Source of the DNA: Photobacterium phosphoreum
Lineage (GTDB): Bacteria; Pseudomonadota; Gammaproteobacteria; Enterobacterales; Vibrionaceae
DNA: 64,000 bases
Direction: 5' to 3'
Assembly: GCF_002954725.1 (NCBI RefSeq)
Contig: NZ_MSCQ01000004.1
Span: 1-64,000, forward strand
In this document: positions 9,646 to 18,712 of the stretch, piece after piece
Numbering within the stretch: position 1 is the first letter of the stretch
How the letters are laid out: every line of letters begins with the position of its first letter
Made by a program: the position numbers and the translations under genes
Notes under the pieces: model-generated
What the model was told of the DNA's origin: nothing
What the model saw: only the letters and a program-made list of their open reading frames with translations
Database searches by the model: none

Positions 9646-10203
9646 CTATTCCTCACGGGCTAAATACTTCAAGGCTAAAAATAGCGCACTGATACTGCGC
9701 GCTTCAGCAAAATCAAGATGGTTCAATAGTTCTTCTGCTTGCGCTAACGGCCACCGTACGATCTCTAATGGTTCAGGCTCATCACCTTCTAAACGCTCAG
9801 GGTATAAGTCTTGACCGATAAACAATGTCATTCGGCTCGAAAAATATGAGGGTGCCAAAATAACTTCTTTTAATGGCTGTAATCGCTGCGCACCAAAACC
9901 AATCTCTTCTTTCAATTCACGGTTTGCCGCTTCAAGTGCCGTTTCACCCGCATCAATTAAACCTTTAGGAAAACCTAACTCATAACGCTCGGTGCCTGCA
10001 GAATACTCACGAATCAATAATAAATCGCCATTAGCCGTAATGGGAACAATTAATACTGCGTGACGACCACTTGGCTGCATACGCTCATAAGTGCGTTCGA
10101 CACCATTAGAAAAACGTAATTCCAATGATTCAATTTTAAAAAGTTGTGATTGCGCTACAACTTCGGCAGCTAAGATTTGGGGTTTATCTTTGCTTATCGC
10201 CAT
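9646..10203 (-). CDS. nudE: ADP compounds hydrolase NudE
   Basis: A 185-residue Nudix hydrolase that cleaves ADP-ribose, Ap3A and NADH-type substrates. The Nudix box fits the G-x5-E-x7-RE-x-x-EE-x-G pattern exactly, from Gly81 to Phe103 (RELKEEIGF at its end). It is first in the nudE-cysQ operon and lies downstream of the type II secretion operon, from which a hairpin at about 10280-10308 separates it. Confidence 0.94.
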   Translation of the reverse strand: MAISKDKPQILAAEVVAQSQLFKIESLELRFSNGVERTYERMQPSGRHAVLIVPITANGDLLLIREYSAGTERYELGFPKGLIDAGETALEAANRELKEEIGFGAQRLQPLKEVILAPSYFSSRMTLFIGQDLYPERLEGDEPEPLEIVRWPLAQAEELLNHLDFAEARSISALFLALKYLAREE

Positions 10204-10279
10204 GATTAGGTCCTGTTTAATGAAATGCGTTATCAGAATAAAAAAAGCTTACGCTAATTAAAAGCGAATAATCATCAGA

Positions 10280-10308
10280 AATAAAGCGGCAGTCGAAATC
10301 GACTGCCG
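10280..10308 (-). terminator. Terminator of the gsp operon
   Basis: A strong 9-bp stem CGGCAGTCG-aaat-CGACTGCCG (10287-10308), followed on the minus strand by the weak T-rich stretch CTTTATTTCT. It lies just past gspN and is the only structure that could end the 12-gene operon. The weak U-tract may allow some read-through into nudE. Confidence 0.7.
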
Positions 10309-10345
10309 GTTATTAATGATTTTGTGATTAAAGTATTAACTAACG

Positions 10346-11104
10346 CTACAATCGACCCGAATAATCAAGCTTATATTGGCCTTTGGTATTAGGATCACCT
10401 AACCATTTTAATTGTTTCGCTAGCCCATCTGGGAAATCAGCCCCCGGCTTAAACCATCCATTCAATGTATATTGCTGGTTAGTCGCCAAATTTGCTTGCC
10501 AATCACTACTTACATTTGCTGATGCTTGATTGATTTTAGCGATAACAGCGCCATTAGCGCAATTTAAGTCAGCAAAAACTGGCCCTGGTTTAATGGTACC
10601 CATTGGCGTTTCAGCTGCCCCTTGTACCCATGCTAAAGTCGCATCAAGGGTTTTACAATACGGTGCAGCATAGTGATAATTTCTGACGGTTAATTCTAGA
10701 TTACCTTTCACCGTTATCGGTACTGGCAATTGAGCCTGCGATACCGCTTGATAGGCAGGCATCGATAACAATAGCTTTTCAGCAAACGGACCACTACTGC
10801 TATAACCAACTAAGCCTTGTCCTTGCAATTGCCATTCACTGCCTTTGCCAAAGCGAACATCAAAGGCTAACTCACCATGTAATAAACGCCCTAAACGCAT
10901 ATCCCATTGTAAGCGGCCAAAAGGTTGATTCTGCCAGCGCACATTGGCAGCACCTCCTTGCCACGGGGTTCCCGTGATCCCCTCTAAGGCTAACCCCTTT
11001 ATTTTAGGTGCATGCTGCCACAACCAACTTGCTGGTATATGAACGACTAAACTTGCAATAAATACCGCACCAAAACTGGCACCAACGGCTAACTTAAATT
11101 TCAC
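10346..11104 (-). CDS. gspN: Type II secretion system protein N
   Basis: A 252-residue protein with one N-terminal membrane helix and a periplasmic domain, last gene of the operon. GspN is found in only some type II systems, is often dispensable, and resembles AsmA-like or assembly proteins. Gene position (2 nt after gspM) and overall features support the call; there are no catalytic motifs. Confidence 0.92.
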   Translation of the reverse strand: MKFKLAVGASFGAVFIASLVVHIPASWLWQHAPKIKGLALEGITGTPWQGGAANVRWQNQPFGRLQWDMRLGRLLHGELAFDVRFGKGSEWQLQGQGLVGYSSSGPFAEKLLLSMPAYQAVSQAQLPVPITVKGNLELTVRNYHYAAPYCKTLDATLAWVQGAAETPMGTIKPGPVFADLNCANGAVIAKINQASANVSSDWQANLATNQQYTLNGWFKPGADFPDGLAKQLKWLGDPNTKGQYKLDYSGRL

Positions 11105-11106
11105 GG

Positions 11107-11589
11107 TTATCCTCGTCCTAACTGCAAACGGTTAACTTCCACCATGCCGTTTTTATCGGTTTTTGAGAGATCTATAAACTGGGTATTAATGCCGTAGCTC
11201 TGCTGTAAATACACTAACCAATTGACTAAGGTATCAAACGGTAATGGTTGTACCCACACTTGCAGGGCATCATTACGTGGCTGCATACGGATCAAGTCAA
11301 TTTTAAATCGAGTCGTAGTTTCATTAATGACTTGGTTTAACCCTTCATTACTGACATTTACCGTTCCGCCAGCACGTTTAAGTACCGAAATTTGATTGGC
11401 TTTATGTTCAACCCACGTCAATAATTGCCGTTGTTGATTGATCTTATTTTGAGCCTCAGCAGCACGTTGGTTCAACGGTTGCCATACTCCCCAATAAAGA
11501 ATCGCAATCACTAGCGCACTACCCGCCCCGAGAAGTAAATGTTGCTCTCTCTGACTGAGGGCTTTCCACCATGCCTTAATCTCTGCCAT
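11107..11589 (-). CDS. gspM: Type II secretion system protein M
   Basis: 160 residues: a short cytoplasmic N-terminus (WWKALSQREQHLL), one membrane helix at about residues 18-35, and a periplasmic ferredoxin-like domain. GspM stabilises GspL and helps form the inner-membrane assembly platform with GspF and GspE. Its first base overlaps the last base of gspL, indicating translational coupling. Confidence 0.94.
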   Translation of the reverse strand: MAEIKAWWKALSQREQHLLLGAGSALVIAILYWGVWQPLNQRAAEAQNKINQQRQLLTWVEHKANQISVLKRAGGTVNVSNEGLNQVINETTTRFKIDLIRMQPRNDALQVWVQPLPFDTLVNWLVYLQQSYGINTQFIDLSKTDKNGMVEVNRLQLGRG

Positions 11590-12908
11590 TAAGCTTTTCT
11601 CCTCAGTACGACGGCACCACTGACTAAATCATCTTGTTTGGTTAACTGACCTTGTTCTACCACGAACTGAGTACTCAACGCACTGCGTAATTGTTCAAAA
11701 TCTTGAAATCCAGCCGCCGTTGCTTGCAAGCGCAATTCACCACGCGTTTGATCATATTTAAGGTTAACAATCTTAATCGTTGGCACTTTTGTTAATGCCG
11801 GCTTTAATTCACTGAGCCACATTAGCATGCCATTTTGTTCACCGTTCCCGCCTAAGCTTTTCAACGCTGCGTTCATTTGATTTTTCAAATAACTCTGCGA
11901 AGGAATACGTTTAAACTGTGGCAGAACTTGATGAAAAATACGTTCACTTTCAACTCGATAAGCATTAGCTTGTTGCTCTAAACGCTGCGTAGTTAGTACT
12001 TGCTCACCGACAAGAGCAACCAATACCACGGCAGCAGCAATCGCAACTTTACGCCATGGTTGTAAATGCTTGCGCCAAGCGGCTTGAGGCTTATAAGGCC
12101 CCGATAACAAGGTTGCGTTAGACGCTGCCGCCCCTATCGCTAACAATTGCATCACCAGTTCAGGCGTTTGCGGCTGCCAGTGCCCAGGAGTATTCACCGG
12201 AGCAGGCGTATAGTGATGAATCGTCACTTGTGCCAAACTTTCCGTTGCCGCAACAATTAACTCGACATCTTCAGCAACACGTTCACCGTCAACCTCTAGC
12301 GCGGCATCCTCGTTATCGTCGTCAGTGTTGTCTACTGGCGTTTCAATAACAATTGGCGCTTTTTGGGCGGTAACCCACGCACCTAACCAACTTGTATCAG
12401 CACAAACACCCATCACTTCTGATTGACGAATTAACCACTGTCCATCAATTTCAGCGGCACTGTAACCATCACTAAATAAGGGCAGGCATAGACAATCTGG
12501 AATCAGCTTTTTAAGCTCAATACCACATTCTGCAAATGCCGCTAACCACATTGCTATTTTGTGGTGCTCAATAATCGCAACCGTTGCAATGTCATTATCA
12601 CGTTTAAGCAATTGCACATGCAGGCTATCAACATCTTGAGCTAGCTCTTCTTCAAGTAGATACGGTAATACCGCCGCTAACTGACGGCTACTGCCAACAG
12701 GAATCGTTACTTGCGTTAATAACATCTCACTGGTTGGCACTAAACCATAAACAGGGCGCGCTACGGCATATTCTGTTAATTCATTTAACTGCTTTATATC
12801 CGCCAGTTGACCAGATGCAATAACTTCATTTTGCAGTGGCGACCAGACCAACCATTGCAGCGGCGTCTCCGGCCGGCTACTTAGCCTTATCGTCAGAAAT
12901 TCGCTCAC
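11589..12908 (-). CDS. gspL: Type II secretion system protein L
   Basis: About 440 residues. A cytoplasmic actin-like domain (to about residue 270) recruits the GspE ATPase; a membrane helix (VAIAAAVVLVALVG) and a periplasmic domain follow. I place the start at the GTG at 12908 rather than the ATG at 12920: the bases from 12919 to 12915 read GGAGG, an ideal Shine-Dalgarno five nt before the GTG, so the ATG itself overlaps the ribosome site. The protein then begins VSEFLTIRLS, as in Vibrio. It overlaps the gspK end by 32 nt. Confidence 0.94.
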   Translation of the reverse strand: MSEFLTIRLSSRPETPLQWLVWSPLQNEVIASGQLADIKQLNELTEYAVARPVYGLVPTSEMLLTQVTIPVGSSRQLAAVLPYLLEEELAQDVDSLHVQLLKRDNDIATVAIIEHHKIAMWLAAFAECGIELKKLIPDCLCLPLFSDGYSAAEIDGQWLIRQSEVMGVCADTSWLGAWVTAQKAPIVIETPVDNTDDDNEDAALEVDGERVAEDVELIVAATESLAQVTIHHYTPAPVNTPGHWQPQTPELVMQLLAIGAAASNATLLSGPYKPQAAWRKHLQPWRKVAIAAAVVLVALVGEQVLTTQRLEQQANAYRVESERIFHQVLPQFKRIPSQSYLKNQMNAALKSLGGNGEQNGMLMWLSELKPALTKVPTIKIVNLKYDQTRGELRLQATAAGFQDFEQLRSALSTQFVVEQGQLTKQDDLVSGAVVLRRKA

Positions 12909-13911
12909 GGATTCCTCCATATTGGCGACGAACTACCGTCACCTTGTTCTTATCATCACGGTTAAATAATGCCACGGTTCGCACGCGGGCACTGTCTACT
13001 TTTATTTCAGCATCTAACGAAAAATAGTGGCTGGTAACGGTTAAATATTTCTCCACCCCCGAGGCGGCTTTATCATCACCTGAAGCAGGGCTTTCTGATG
13101 GTGGTAATGGAACAAGCTTCATAAAATCAGCAACGCTGTCCCATACCGTATGATTTTTATCACGTTCACGAATGATTTTTTGCGCGTCATCTAATGACAG
13201 CGATGGCGCAAATAATGCCGATAACAACACCGCATCCTTCTCGGTAATAGTGTTGACATTAAGTAGCATATCATCGGTCGGCAAAGCACAAATCAACCCT
13301 TTAACCTGCTGGTATATTTTAGCTGAGACCCCATTAATGGCACGAAACTCACTGCCGTCAGCCAACCAATCATTGGCGGTGACATACGGTGGTTGAAAAC
13401 TTTCATAGCTACTGTCTTCAGCACCATACGCCGATTGAACAGTAGTGTTATCATCCACAAACTCCCAACTTGAATCGGCGATCACTTCCGCTTCATAGTC
13501 ATCAACGCCAGATTCAGTAAGAATATTCTGCAAATAAGTCACTAAAAAAGGCTTCTGGCTATTGTCGGTTTTCGCTTTGATATTTTTAAAAGCATTAAGA
13601 TTAAAACAGGTTTGTTTATCGGTTAAATTACCACTAATTACCGCGCCATTATCTAATGGGTAACTTTGCTCACCCACCGCCCAAGGCTGAGTTAAATTAA
13701 CGGTTTTACTGTCTTTAAGACTTTGCTTCAATGCTTGAGCGGCTAATGCTTCCACGCCAAGGCTGTACCAATAACTTTGTTGATGCTCAACTTGATTTTT
13801 GACGCGGTGAAAATTGAGTTGTAACCGTTCTGTCATTTGTACGGCTAATAAACTCATTAAAGCCACTAACAGTAATACGACGATTAACGCCACTCCACGT
13901 TGCTTAATCAT
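12877..13911 (-). CDS. gspK: Type II secretion minor pseudopilin K
   Basis: 344 residues. A prepilin-type N-terminus (MIKQRGVALIVVLLL) has Gly at -1 for peptidase cleavage but lacks Glu at +5, the expected exception for GspK. The large globular domain caps the pseudopilus tip in complex with GspI and GspJ. Its ATG overlaps the gspJ stop in an ATGA junction. Confidence 0.95.
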   Translation of the reverse strand: MIKQRGVALIVVLLLVALMSLLAVQMTERLQLNFHRVKNQVEHQQSYWYSLGVEALAAQALKQSLKDSKTVNLTQPWAVGEQSYPLDNGAVISGNLTDKQTCFNLNAFKNIKAKTDNSQKPFLVTYLQNILTESGVDDYEAEVIADSSWEFVDDNTTVQSAYGAEDSSYESFQPPYVTANDWLADGSEFRAINGVSAKIYQQVKGLICALPTDDMLLNVNTITEKDAVLLSALFAPSLSLDDAQKIIRERDKNHTVWDSVADFMKLVPLPPSESPASGDDKAASGVEKYLTVTSHYFSLDAEIKVDSARVRTVALFNRDDKNKVTVVRRQYGGIRERISDDKAK

Positions 13912-14555
13912 TCCTCTGACTCCTGATCATTGGCTGTCAGCGCAGAGGCAGGTAATAAATAAATCCGCTCAATCTCACCTAATTTTTTCAAGGTCATAAT
14001 AACTTTGATTCCCGCAGGCAAGCTATTGGTTTTATCCCATTTATTATGCCACTGCTTATCATAATAAAATTCAAATTTTAAATCGCTAACCCCCGTTAGC
14101 AGCACTCGAACTAACGGCTTGGCGCCAACCACGGTGTCAGGATAGCGAAACCAGACTCGCTCTAAGTTATCATCAATAATACGGTAACCCACACGGGTGA
14201 TATCACCACGAGGAAACATCGCTTGCGGGTTTTGCCATCCACCACGAACGAAGATGATCCCTTCACTGCTGGAATCCAATAAATACTCACTCGCCTGCAA
14301 TATTTTATCGGTTGGCTTTTCAGCATTCACTCTAAATTTACGCGCCACAATCTGCCGAAAATCATTATCCATCATGATCATGGTGCGTTGAATCGCTTGT
14401 AAACGTTGATTATGATCTTTGGATTGCGCATCACTACGCATGACGTTACTCAGCACCTGATTGGCCGATAAACTCAACATCGCAAATACCGCAATCGCCA
14501 CCAGTACTTCTAATAAGGTAAAACCTTGCTGACGACGATGATTAATTGCTGACAT
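13908..14555 (-). CDS. gspJ: Type II secretion minor pseudopilin J
   Basis: 215 residues with the prepilin signature RRQQGFTLLEVLVAIAVFAM; cleavage is expected between Gly and Phe, with Glu at +5. It forms the tip complex with GspI and GspK. It overlaps gspI by 14 nt. Confidence 0.95.
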   Translation of the reverse strand: MSAINHRRQQGFTLLEVLVAIAVFAMLSLSANQVLSNVMRSDAQSKDHNQRLQAIQRTMIMMDNDFRQIVARKFRVNAEKPTDKILQASEYLLDSSSEGIIFVRGGWQNPQAMFPRGDITRVGYRIIDDNLERVWFRYPDTVVGAKPLVRVLLTGVSDLKFEFYYDKQWHNKWDKTNSLPAGIKVIMTLKKLGEIERIYLLPASALTANDQESEE

Positions 14556-14901
14556 AAGTCTTTACCGTAATAACTGAATGTTTACGTTGTGGATCAGTCG
14601 CGACTGACACTTCAATTTGACGCAAGAGTTGTTGTTGGGTTTTGCTACTAGTGACCGTCCAATACCATTCTTGGTCAGCTAAGGTCGATTTTCCGCGCTT
14701 AACTGAACTTGGATAGTCGCCACTTAAATGCAGTTGCGCTAATTCATTATCAGCCACCATTGATGCCAATGTTTTTTGCTCTAAGTAACCTAAGTTATTC
14801 AGGTTTTGGCTAACGGCTCGCATAACACTTAATGCGGCAACCGCAAAAATAGCTAAAGCAACTAGGACCTCGAGTAATGTAAATCCTTGCGAGCGCTTCA
14901 T
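14542..14901 (-). CDS. gspI: Type II secretion minor pseudopilin I
   Basis: 119 residues beginning MKRSQGFTLLEVLVALAIF, a complete prepilin peptidase site with Glu at +5. GspI nucleates the pseudopilus tip. It overlaps gspH by 4 nt (ATGA) and gspJ by 14 nt. Confidence 0.95.
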   Translation of the reverse strand: MKRSQGFTLLEVLVALAIFAVAALSVMRAVSQNLNNLGYLEQKTLASMVADNELAQLHLSGDYPSSVKRGKSTLADQEWYWTVTSSKTQQQLLRQIEVSVATDPQRKHSVITVKTYVSN

Positions 14902-15512
14902 TGTGACTGCTCCTGCGCTGATAAGGCTTGCTCGGAGAGTTGTTGTTCTAAGGTTTGCCCAGGGGCTAATAACACTAAATTACCTACTTCATCAGCGACG
15001 ACTTGCCAAAATTGATGTTGGTTATCAACTTCAAAATTGACCGTAAACGGGGTGTAATCACCGCTCGCCATCACCACAATTTGCGGCGGTAGTTGTTCCT
15101 TTTCCTGATCAGACTTTTTAAATATGTCGTCATTTTTAAACAGTGAATCAGATTTAAAAAGTCGGTCCTTATCTTTCCATGCACCACCCAGTTCCACCGT
15201 GGCCGTAATACCCGCCTCAAGTTTTACATTGGTAAAAAACTTAACACCTTCTAGCGGTTGCCAACCATCTTGAGTAAGCATTAAAAAAGAGTAGTGATGA
15301 GGCTCGATACGAATACCGTAATCGACCCCATTTAACATTGCATCTTCACCCAAGAGTTGGGCTAAATGATGAAAACGTACGGCCTGTTCTTTAACCTCAT
15401 CGTGTTTATTATTCGGCAACGTCGATACCACAGCAACAGCACTGGTTGCCAGTAATACTAACACCAACATAATTTCAATTAGGGTAAAACCTGCATTACG
15501 CTTCATCATCAT
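14898..15512 (-). CDS. gspH: Type II secretion minor pseudopilin H
   Basis: 204 residues with prepilin site NAGFTLIEIMLVLVLL. Three consecutive ATG codons at the start make the exact first residue uncertain by two. GspH links the tip complex to the major pseudopilin GspG. The segment around residues 118-136 is unusually charged (repeated Lys/Asp/Phe units such as KDRLFKSDSLFKNDDIF), an exposed loop perhaps particular to this lineage. Confidence 0.93.
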   Translation of the reverse strand: MMMKRNAGFTLIEIMLVLVLLATSAVAVVSTLPNNKHDEVKEQAVRFHHLAQLLGEDAMLNGVDYGIRIEPHHYSFLMLTQDGWQPLEGVKFFTNVKLEAGITATVELGGAWKDKDRLFKSDSLFKNDDIFKKSDQEKEQLPPQIVVMASGDYTPFTVNFEVDNQHQFWQVVADEVGNLVLLAPGQTLEQQLSEQALSAQEQSQ

Positions 15513-15520
15513 TCTTAGCT

Positions 15521-15961
15521 TTATTTGTTGTAGTTCAACATATTCCAGTTGCCGATATCGGTATTAATACCATCACCGCCTTCTTGACCATCAGCACCAA
15601 GGCTGAAGATATCAACCGCACCGTGTTCACCCGGTGACACGTATTGATACTCATAACCCCATGGGTCTTTTGGTAAACGCTTAATGTAGCCACCGTCACG
15701 ATAATTACGCGGTTCCGGTGACGAAGAAGGTTTGGTTACCAATGCCTCTAACCCTTGGTCAGTGGTTGGGAACACACTATTATCAAGTTTGTACATTTCC
15801 AATGATTGCTCAAGCGAACTAATATCGGTTACCGCTTTTTGTTGGTCAGCTTTTTCTTTGTTCCCTAATAGGTTTGGCACCACTAAACTTGCCAACACCC
15901 CAAGAATTACAATAACGACCATTACTTCTAACAGCGTAAAGCCACGTTGCTTTTGTTGCAT
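15521..15961 (-). CDS. gspG: Type II secretion major pseudopilin G
   Basis: 146 residues. Prepilin site RGFTLLEVMVVIVILGVLA, a long N-terminal helix and a compact C-terminal domain with the conserved DPWGYEYQY segment and calcium-loop region. It is the main subunit of the periplasmic pseudopilus. It lies 8 nt upstream of gspH. Confidence 0.97.
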   Translation of the reverse strand: MQQKQRGFTLLEVMVVIVILGVLASLVVPNLLGNKEKADQQKAVTDISSLEQSLEMYKLDNSVFPTTDQGLEALVTKPSSSPEPRNYRDGGYIKRLPKDPWGYEYQYVSPGEHGAVDIFSLGADGQEGGDGINTDIGNWNMLNYNK

Positions 15962-15983
15962 TTTTCACCCTCCAAAAGAAAAT

Positions 15984-17210
15984 CTACATCCCGACCATAT
16001 TGTTTAATTCAATAATCGGCATTAAGGTTGCGATCACGATAAACATCACCACTCCCGCCATTGCTACAATCAATAACGGTTCAAACACCCCTAACGCCAT
16101 ATTGACTAAAGACTCAAAATCACGATCTTGGTTATCCGCTGCACGCGTGAGCATTTGCTCAAGCTCACCACTGCGCTCACCACTGGCAATCATATGTAAC
16201 ATCATCGGTGGAAATAGCGCGGTTTTTTCCAAAGAGATACGTAAACTTGCGCCCTCACGCACTCTATCTGCCGCTTCTAAAATCTTCTTATTAACGTAGG
16301 TATTGGTCATTACGTCAGACGCAACTTTCATACCGTCCAATAAAGGGATCGCACTTGAGGTACAAATCGATAATGTTCGTGCAAAACGGGAGGTATTTAA
16401 TCCTCGCGCTACCTTGCCAATCACTGGCACCCGTAAAATAGTCCGATCCCATTTCATTCGAAACGCCGGCTTTTTAAGGGCTGTTTTGATTAAGGCGATT
16501 AAGGCCACAATCACAATCACCACCAGCAATCCCCAATGTTGCACAAAATTACTGGCAGCCAATAACACTTCTGTAATTGCTGGCAGCCCTTGATTCATTT
16601 GCACAAACTGATCAACAATTTTCGGTACCACGGTCGCTAACAAGAACGCCACTACCGATACTGCCACCAACGTCAGCATTAACGGATAAATCATCGCCTG
16701 TTGGAGCTTACTGCGCATTTGTTGACGGTTTTCACTGTAATCAGCTAAACGATTTAAAATGGTATCTAAATGACCCGATTTCTCACCCGCCGCCACCATC
16801 GCGCGAAATAACTGATCAAACACATGCGGATATTCCGCCATACTGTCAGCCAAGGTATAGCCTTCAACCACCCGTGATCGCACTGCAAGTAAAATATTTT
16901 TCAAGCGTGGTTTTTCATTTTGCTCGGCCACCGCTTTTATACACTCTTCCAGTGGCATTGAAGCTTGCACTAAAGTCGCTAACTGGCGCGTGATCAGCGC
17001 TAATTCATTGGTGCTGATCCCACGTCGAAAGGTTAACTTACTCGGCGCAGCGGCGGTTTTTTTACCTTGACCTGAGGTTTGGTTAACCTCAATCGGCACC
17101 AGCCCTTTTTCGCGCAACTGCTGCCTAACTTGGCGTGAAGTATCACCTTCTAAGACACCCTTTTTCTGGCGTCCTTTGGCATCTAATGCTTTATATTCAA
17201 ATGCGGCCAT
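15984..17210 (-). CDS. gspF: Type II secretion inner-membrane platform protein F
   Basis: 408 residues. Two homologous GspF/PilC domains each have a cytoplasmic helical bundle and membrane helices (for example MLTLVAVSVVAFLLATVVP and LLIVAMAGVVMFIVIATLM). GspF is the polytopic core of the assembly platform that couples GspE ATP hydrolysis to pseudopilus growth. One-base overlap with the gspE stop. Confidence 0.96.
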   Translation of the reverse strand: MAAFEYKALDAKGRQKKGVLEGDTSRQVRQQLREKGLVPIEVNQTSGQGKKTAAAPSKLTFRRGISTNELALITRQLATLVQASMPLEECIKAVAEQNEKPRLKNILLAVRSRVVEGYTLADSMAEYPHVFDQLFRAMVAAGEKSGHLDTILNRLADYSENRQQMRSKLQQAMIYPLMLTLVAVSVVAFLLATVVPKIVDQFVQMNQGLPAITEVLLAASNFVQHWGLLVVIVIVALIALIKTALKKPAFRMKWDRTILRVPVIGKVARGLNTSRFARTLSICTSSAIPLLDGMKVASDVMTNTYVNKKILEAADRVREGASLRISLEKTALFPPMMLHMIASGERSGELEQMLTRAADNQDRDFESLVNMALGVFEPLLIVAMAGVVMFIVIATLMPIIELNNMVGM

Positions 17211-18712
17211 TAGCTCTCCTTGGTCACACGCATCACTTCTTCAAGTGTGGTGATCCCTTGGCTTACTTTTGCTAAACCATCATCACGAATACTTGGCGTT
17301 GATTGACGGACATACTTTTCAATCGCTTGCTCACCCGCTTCAGCGTGAATCAACTCTTGAACATACTCGTCAACCTGCAACAATTCATGAATACCCGTAC
17401 GCCCGCGATACCCTTTAAAATTACACTTGTCACACCCGCAAGGACGATACAACGTCAGGCTATCGGTAGCCGTTAACATAAACAGTTTTTTCTGTTCAGT
17501 ATCTGCCTCATAAGGTTGGCGACACTCAACACATAAGGTACGTACTAAACGTTGGGCTAATACACCCAATAATGATGATGACACCAAGAACGGTTCTATC
17601 CCCATATCACGCAAACGGGTGATCGCACCAACAGCGGTATTGGTGTGCAAGGTTGATAGCACCATGTGGCCCGTTAGTGATGCCTGGACTGCAATCGCCG
17701 CGGTTTCTAAGTCACGGATCTCACCAATCATCACCACATCAGGATCTTGACGCAAAATGGCCCGTAAACCACGCGCAAAGGTCATATCAACCTTACTATT
17801 AACTTGGGTTTGACCAATACCGTCGATATCAAATTCAATCGGATCTTCAACCGTTAGAATATTGCGTTCAGCACTGTTCAGCTCTTGTAAACCAGCATAC
17901 AACGTCGTTGATTTACCTGAACCCGTAGGGCCCGTCACCAGAATAATCCCATGGGGACGATCAATGATCTTGCGGAAGAACTGATGGTTAGCCGCAGTCA
18001 TACCTAAACTATGTAAATCAAGACGAGTGGCGTTTTTATCCAACAAACGCAACACAACTCGCTCACCATGGGACGATGGCATAGTAGATACCCGCACATC
18101 CACTGCACGTCCGCCAATCCGTAATGAGATACGCCCATCTTGTGGAATACGTTTTTCAGCAATATCCAATTTCGCCATGACTTTAATACGCGACACTAAC
18201 AACGGTGCTAACTTACGACTTGGCTGTAAGACTTCTCGCAACATGCCATCAACCCGAAAACGAATCGACAGCACTTTTTCAAAGGTTTCGATATGAATAT
18301 CAGACGCACCTTCTTTGATCGCTTCAGCAAGCATGGCATTGATCAATTTGATGATCGGCGCATCATCTTCTGATTCCAGTAAATCTTCCGTTTCTGGAAG
18401 ATCTTCTGCTAACGAGAAAAAGTCATCACTGTCTGAACCTAAATCTTCCATTAACTGACGGGCTTCAGAAGAGTCACGCTGATAAGCATCAGTCAACTTT
18501 TGTTCAAACTCCGATTCTGATAGTACAACCGGATAAAAACCTTCACCGACCACCCGTCGCACTTCTGCTAGTACGATTGCTGATAATTGACCACAATAAT
18601 ACAGCTGCCATCCTTGTTGATTGGCTTCAATCACAACATGATGGCGCTTGGCAAAAGAAAACGGCAGTCGAAATAGCACTGCTGTTTCTAATGCCAGAGA
18701 CTCATCTGCCAT
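17210..18712 (-). CDS. gspE: Type II secretion ATPase E
   Basis: 500 residues: N-terminal domain that binds GspL, then an AAA-type secretion ATPase with Walker [10 protein letters not shown], Asp and His boxes, and Walker B region [10 protein letters not shown] four-cysteine zinc site (CVEC near residue 397 and CGCDKC near 430) matches EpsE-type ATPases. It powers pseudopilus assembly at the inner membrane. ATGA overlap with gspD. Confidence 0.97.
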   Translation of the reverse strand: MADESLALETAVLFRLPFSFAKRHHVVIEANQQGWQLYYCGQLSAIVLAEVRRVVGEGFYPVVLSESEFEQKLTDAYQRDSSEARQLMEDLGSDSDDFFSLAEDLPETEDLLESEDDAPIIKLINAMLAEAIKEGASDIHIETFEKVLSIRFRVDGMLREVLQPSRKLAPLLVSRIKVMAKLDIAEKRIPQDGRISLRIGGRAVDVRVSTMPSSHGERVVLRLLDKNATRLDLHSLGMTAANHQFFRKIIDRPHGIILVTGPTGSGKSTTLYAGLQELNSAERNILTVEDPIEFDIDGIGQTQVNSKVDMTFARGLRAILRQDPDVVMIGEIRDLETAAIAVQASLTGHMVLSTLHTNTAVGAITRLRDMGIEPFLVSSSLLGVLAQRLVRTLCVECRQPYEADTEQKKLFMLTATDSLTLYRPCGCDKCNFKGYRGRTGIHELLQVDEYVQELIHAEAGEQAIEKYVRQSTPSIRDDGLAKVSQGITTLEEVMRVTKES

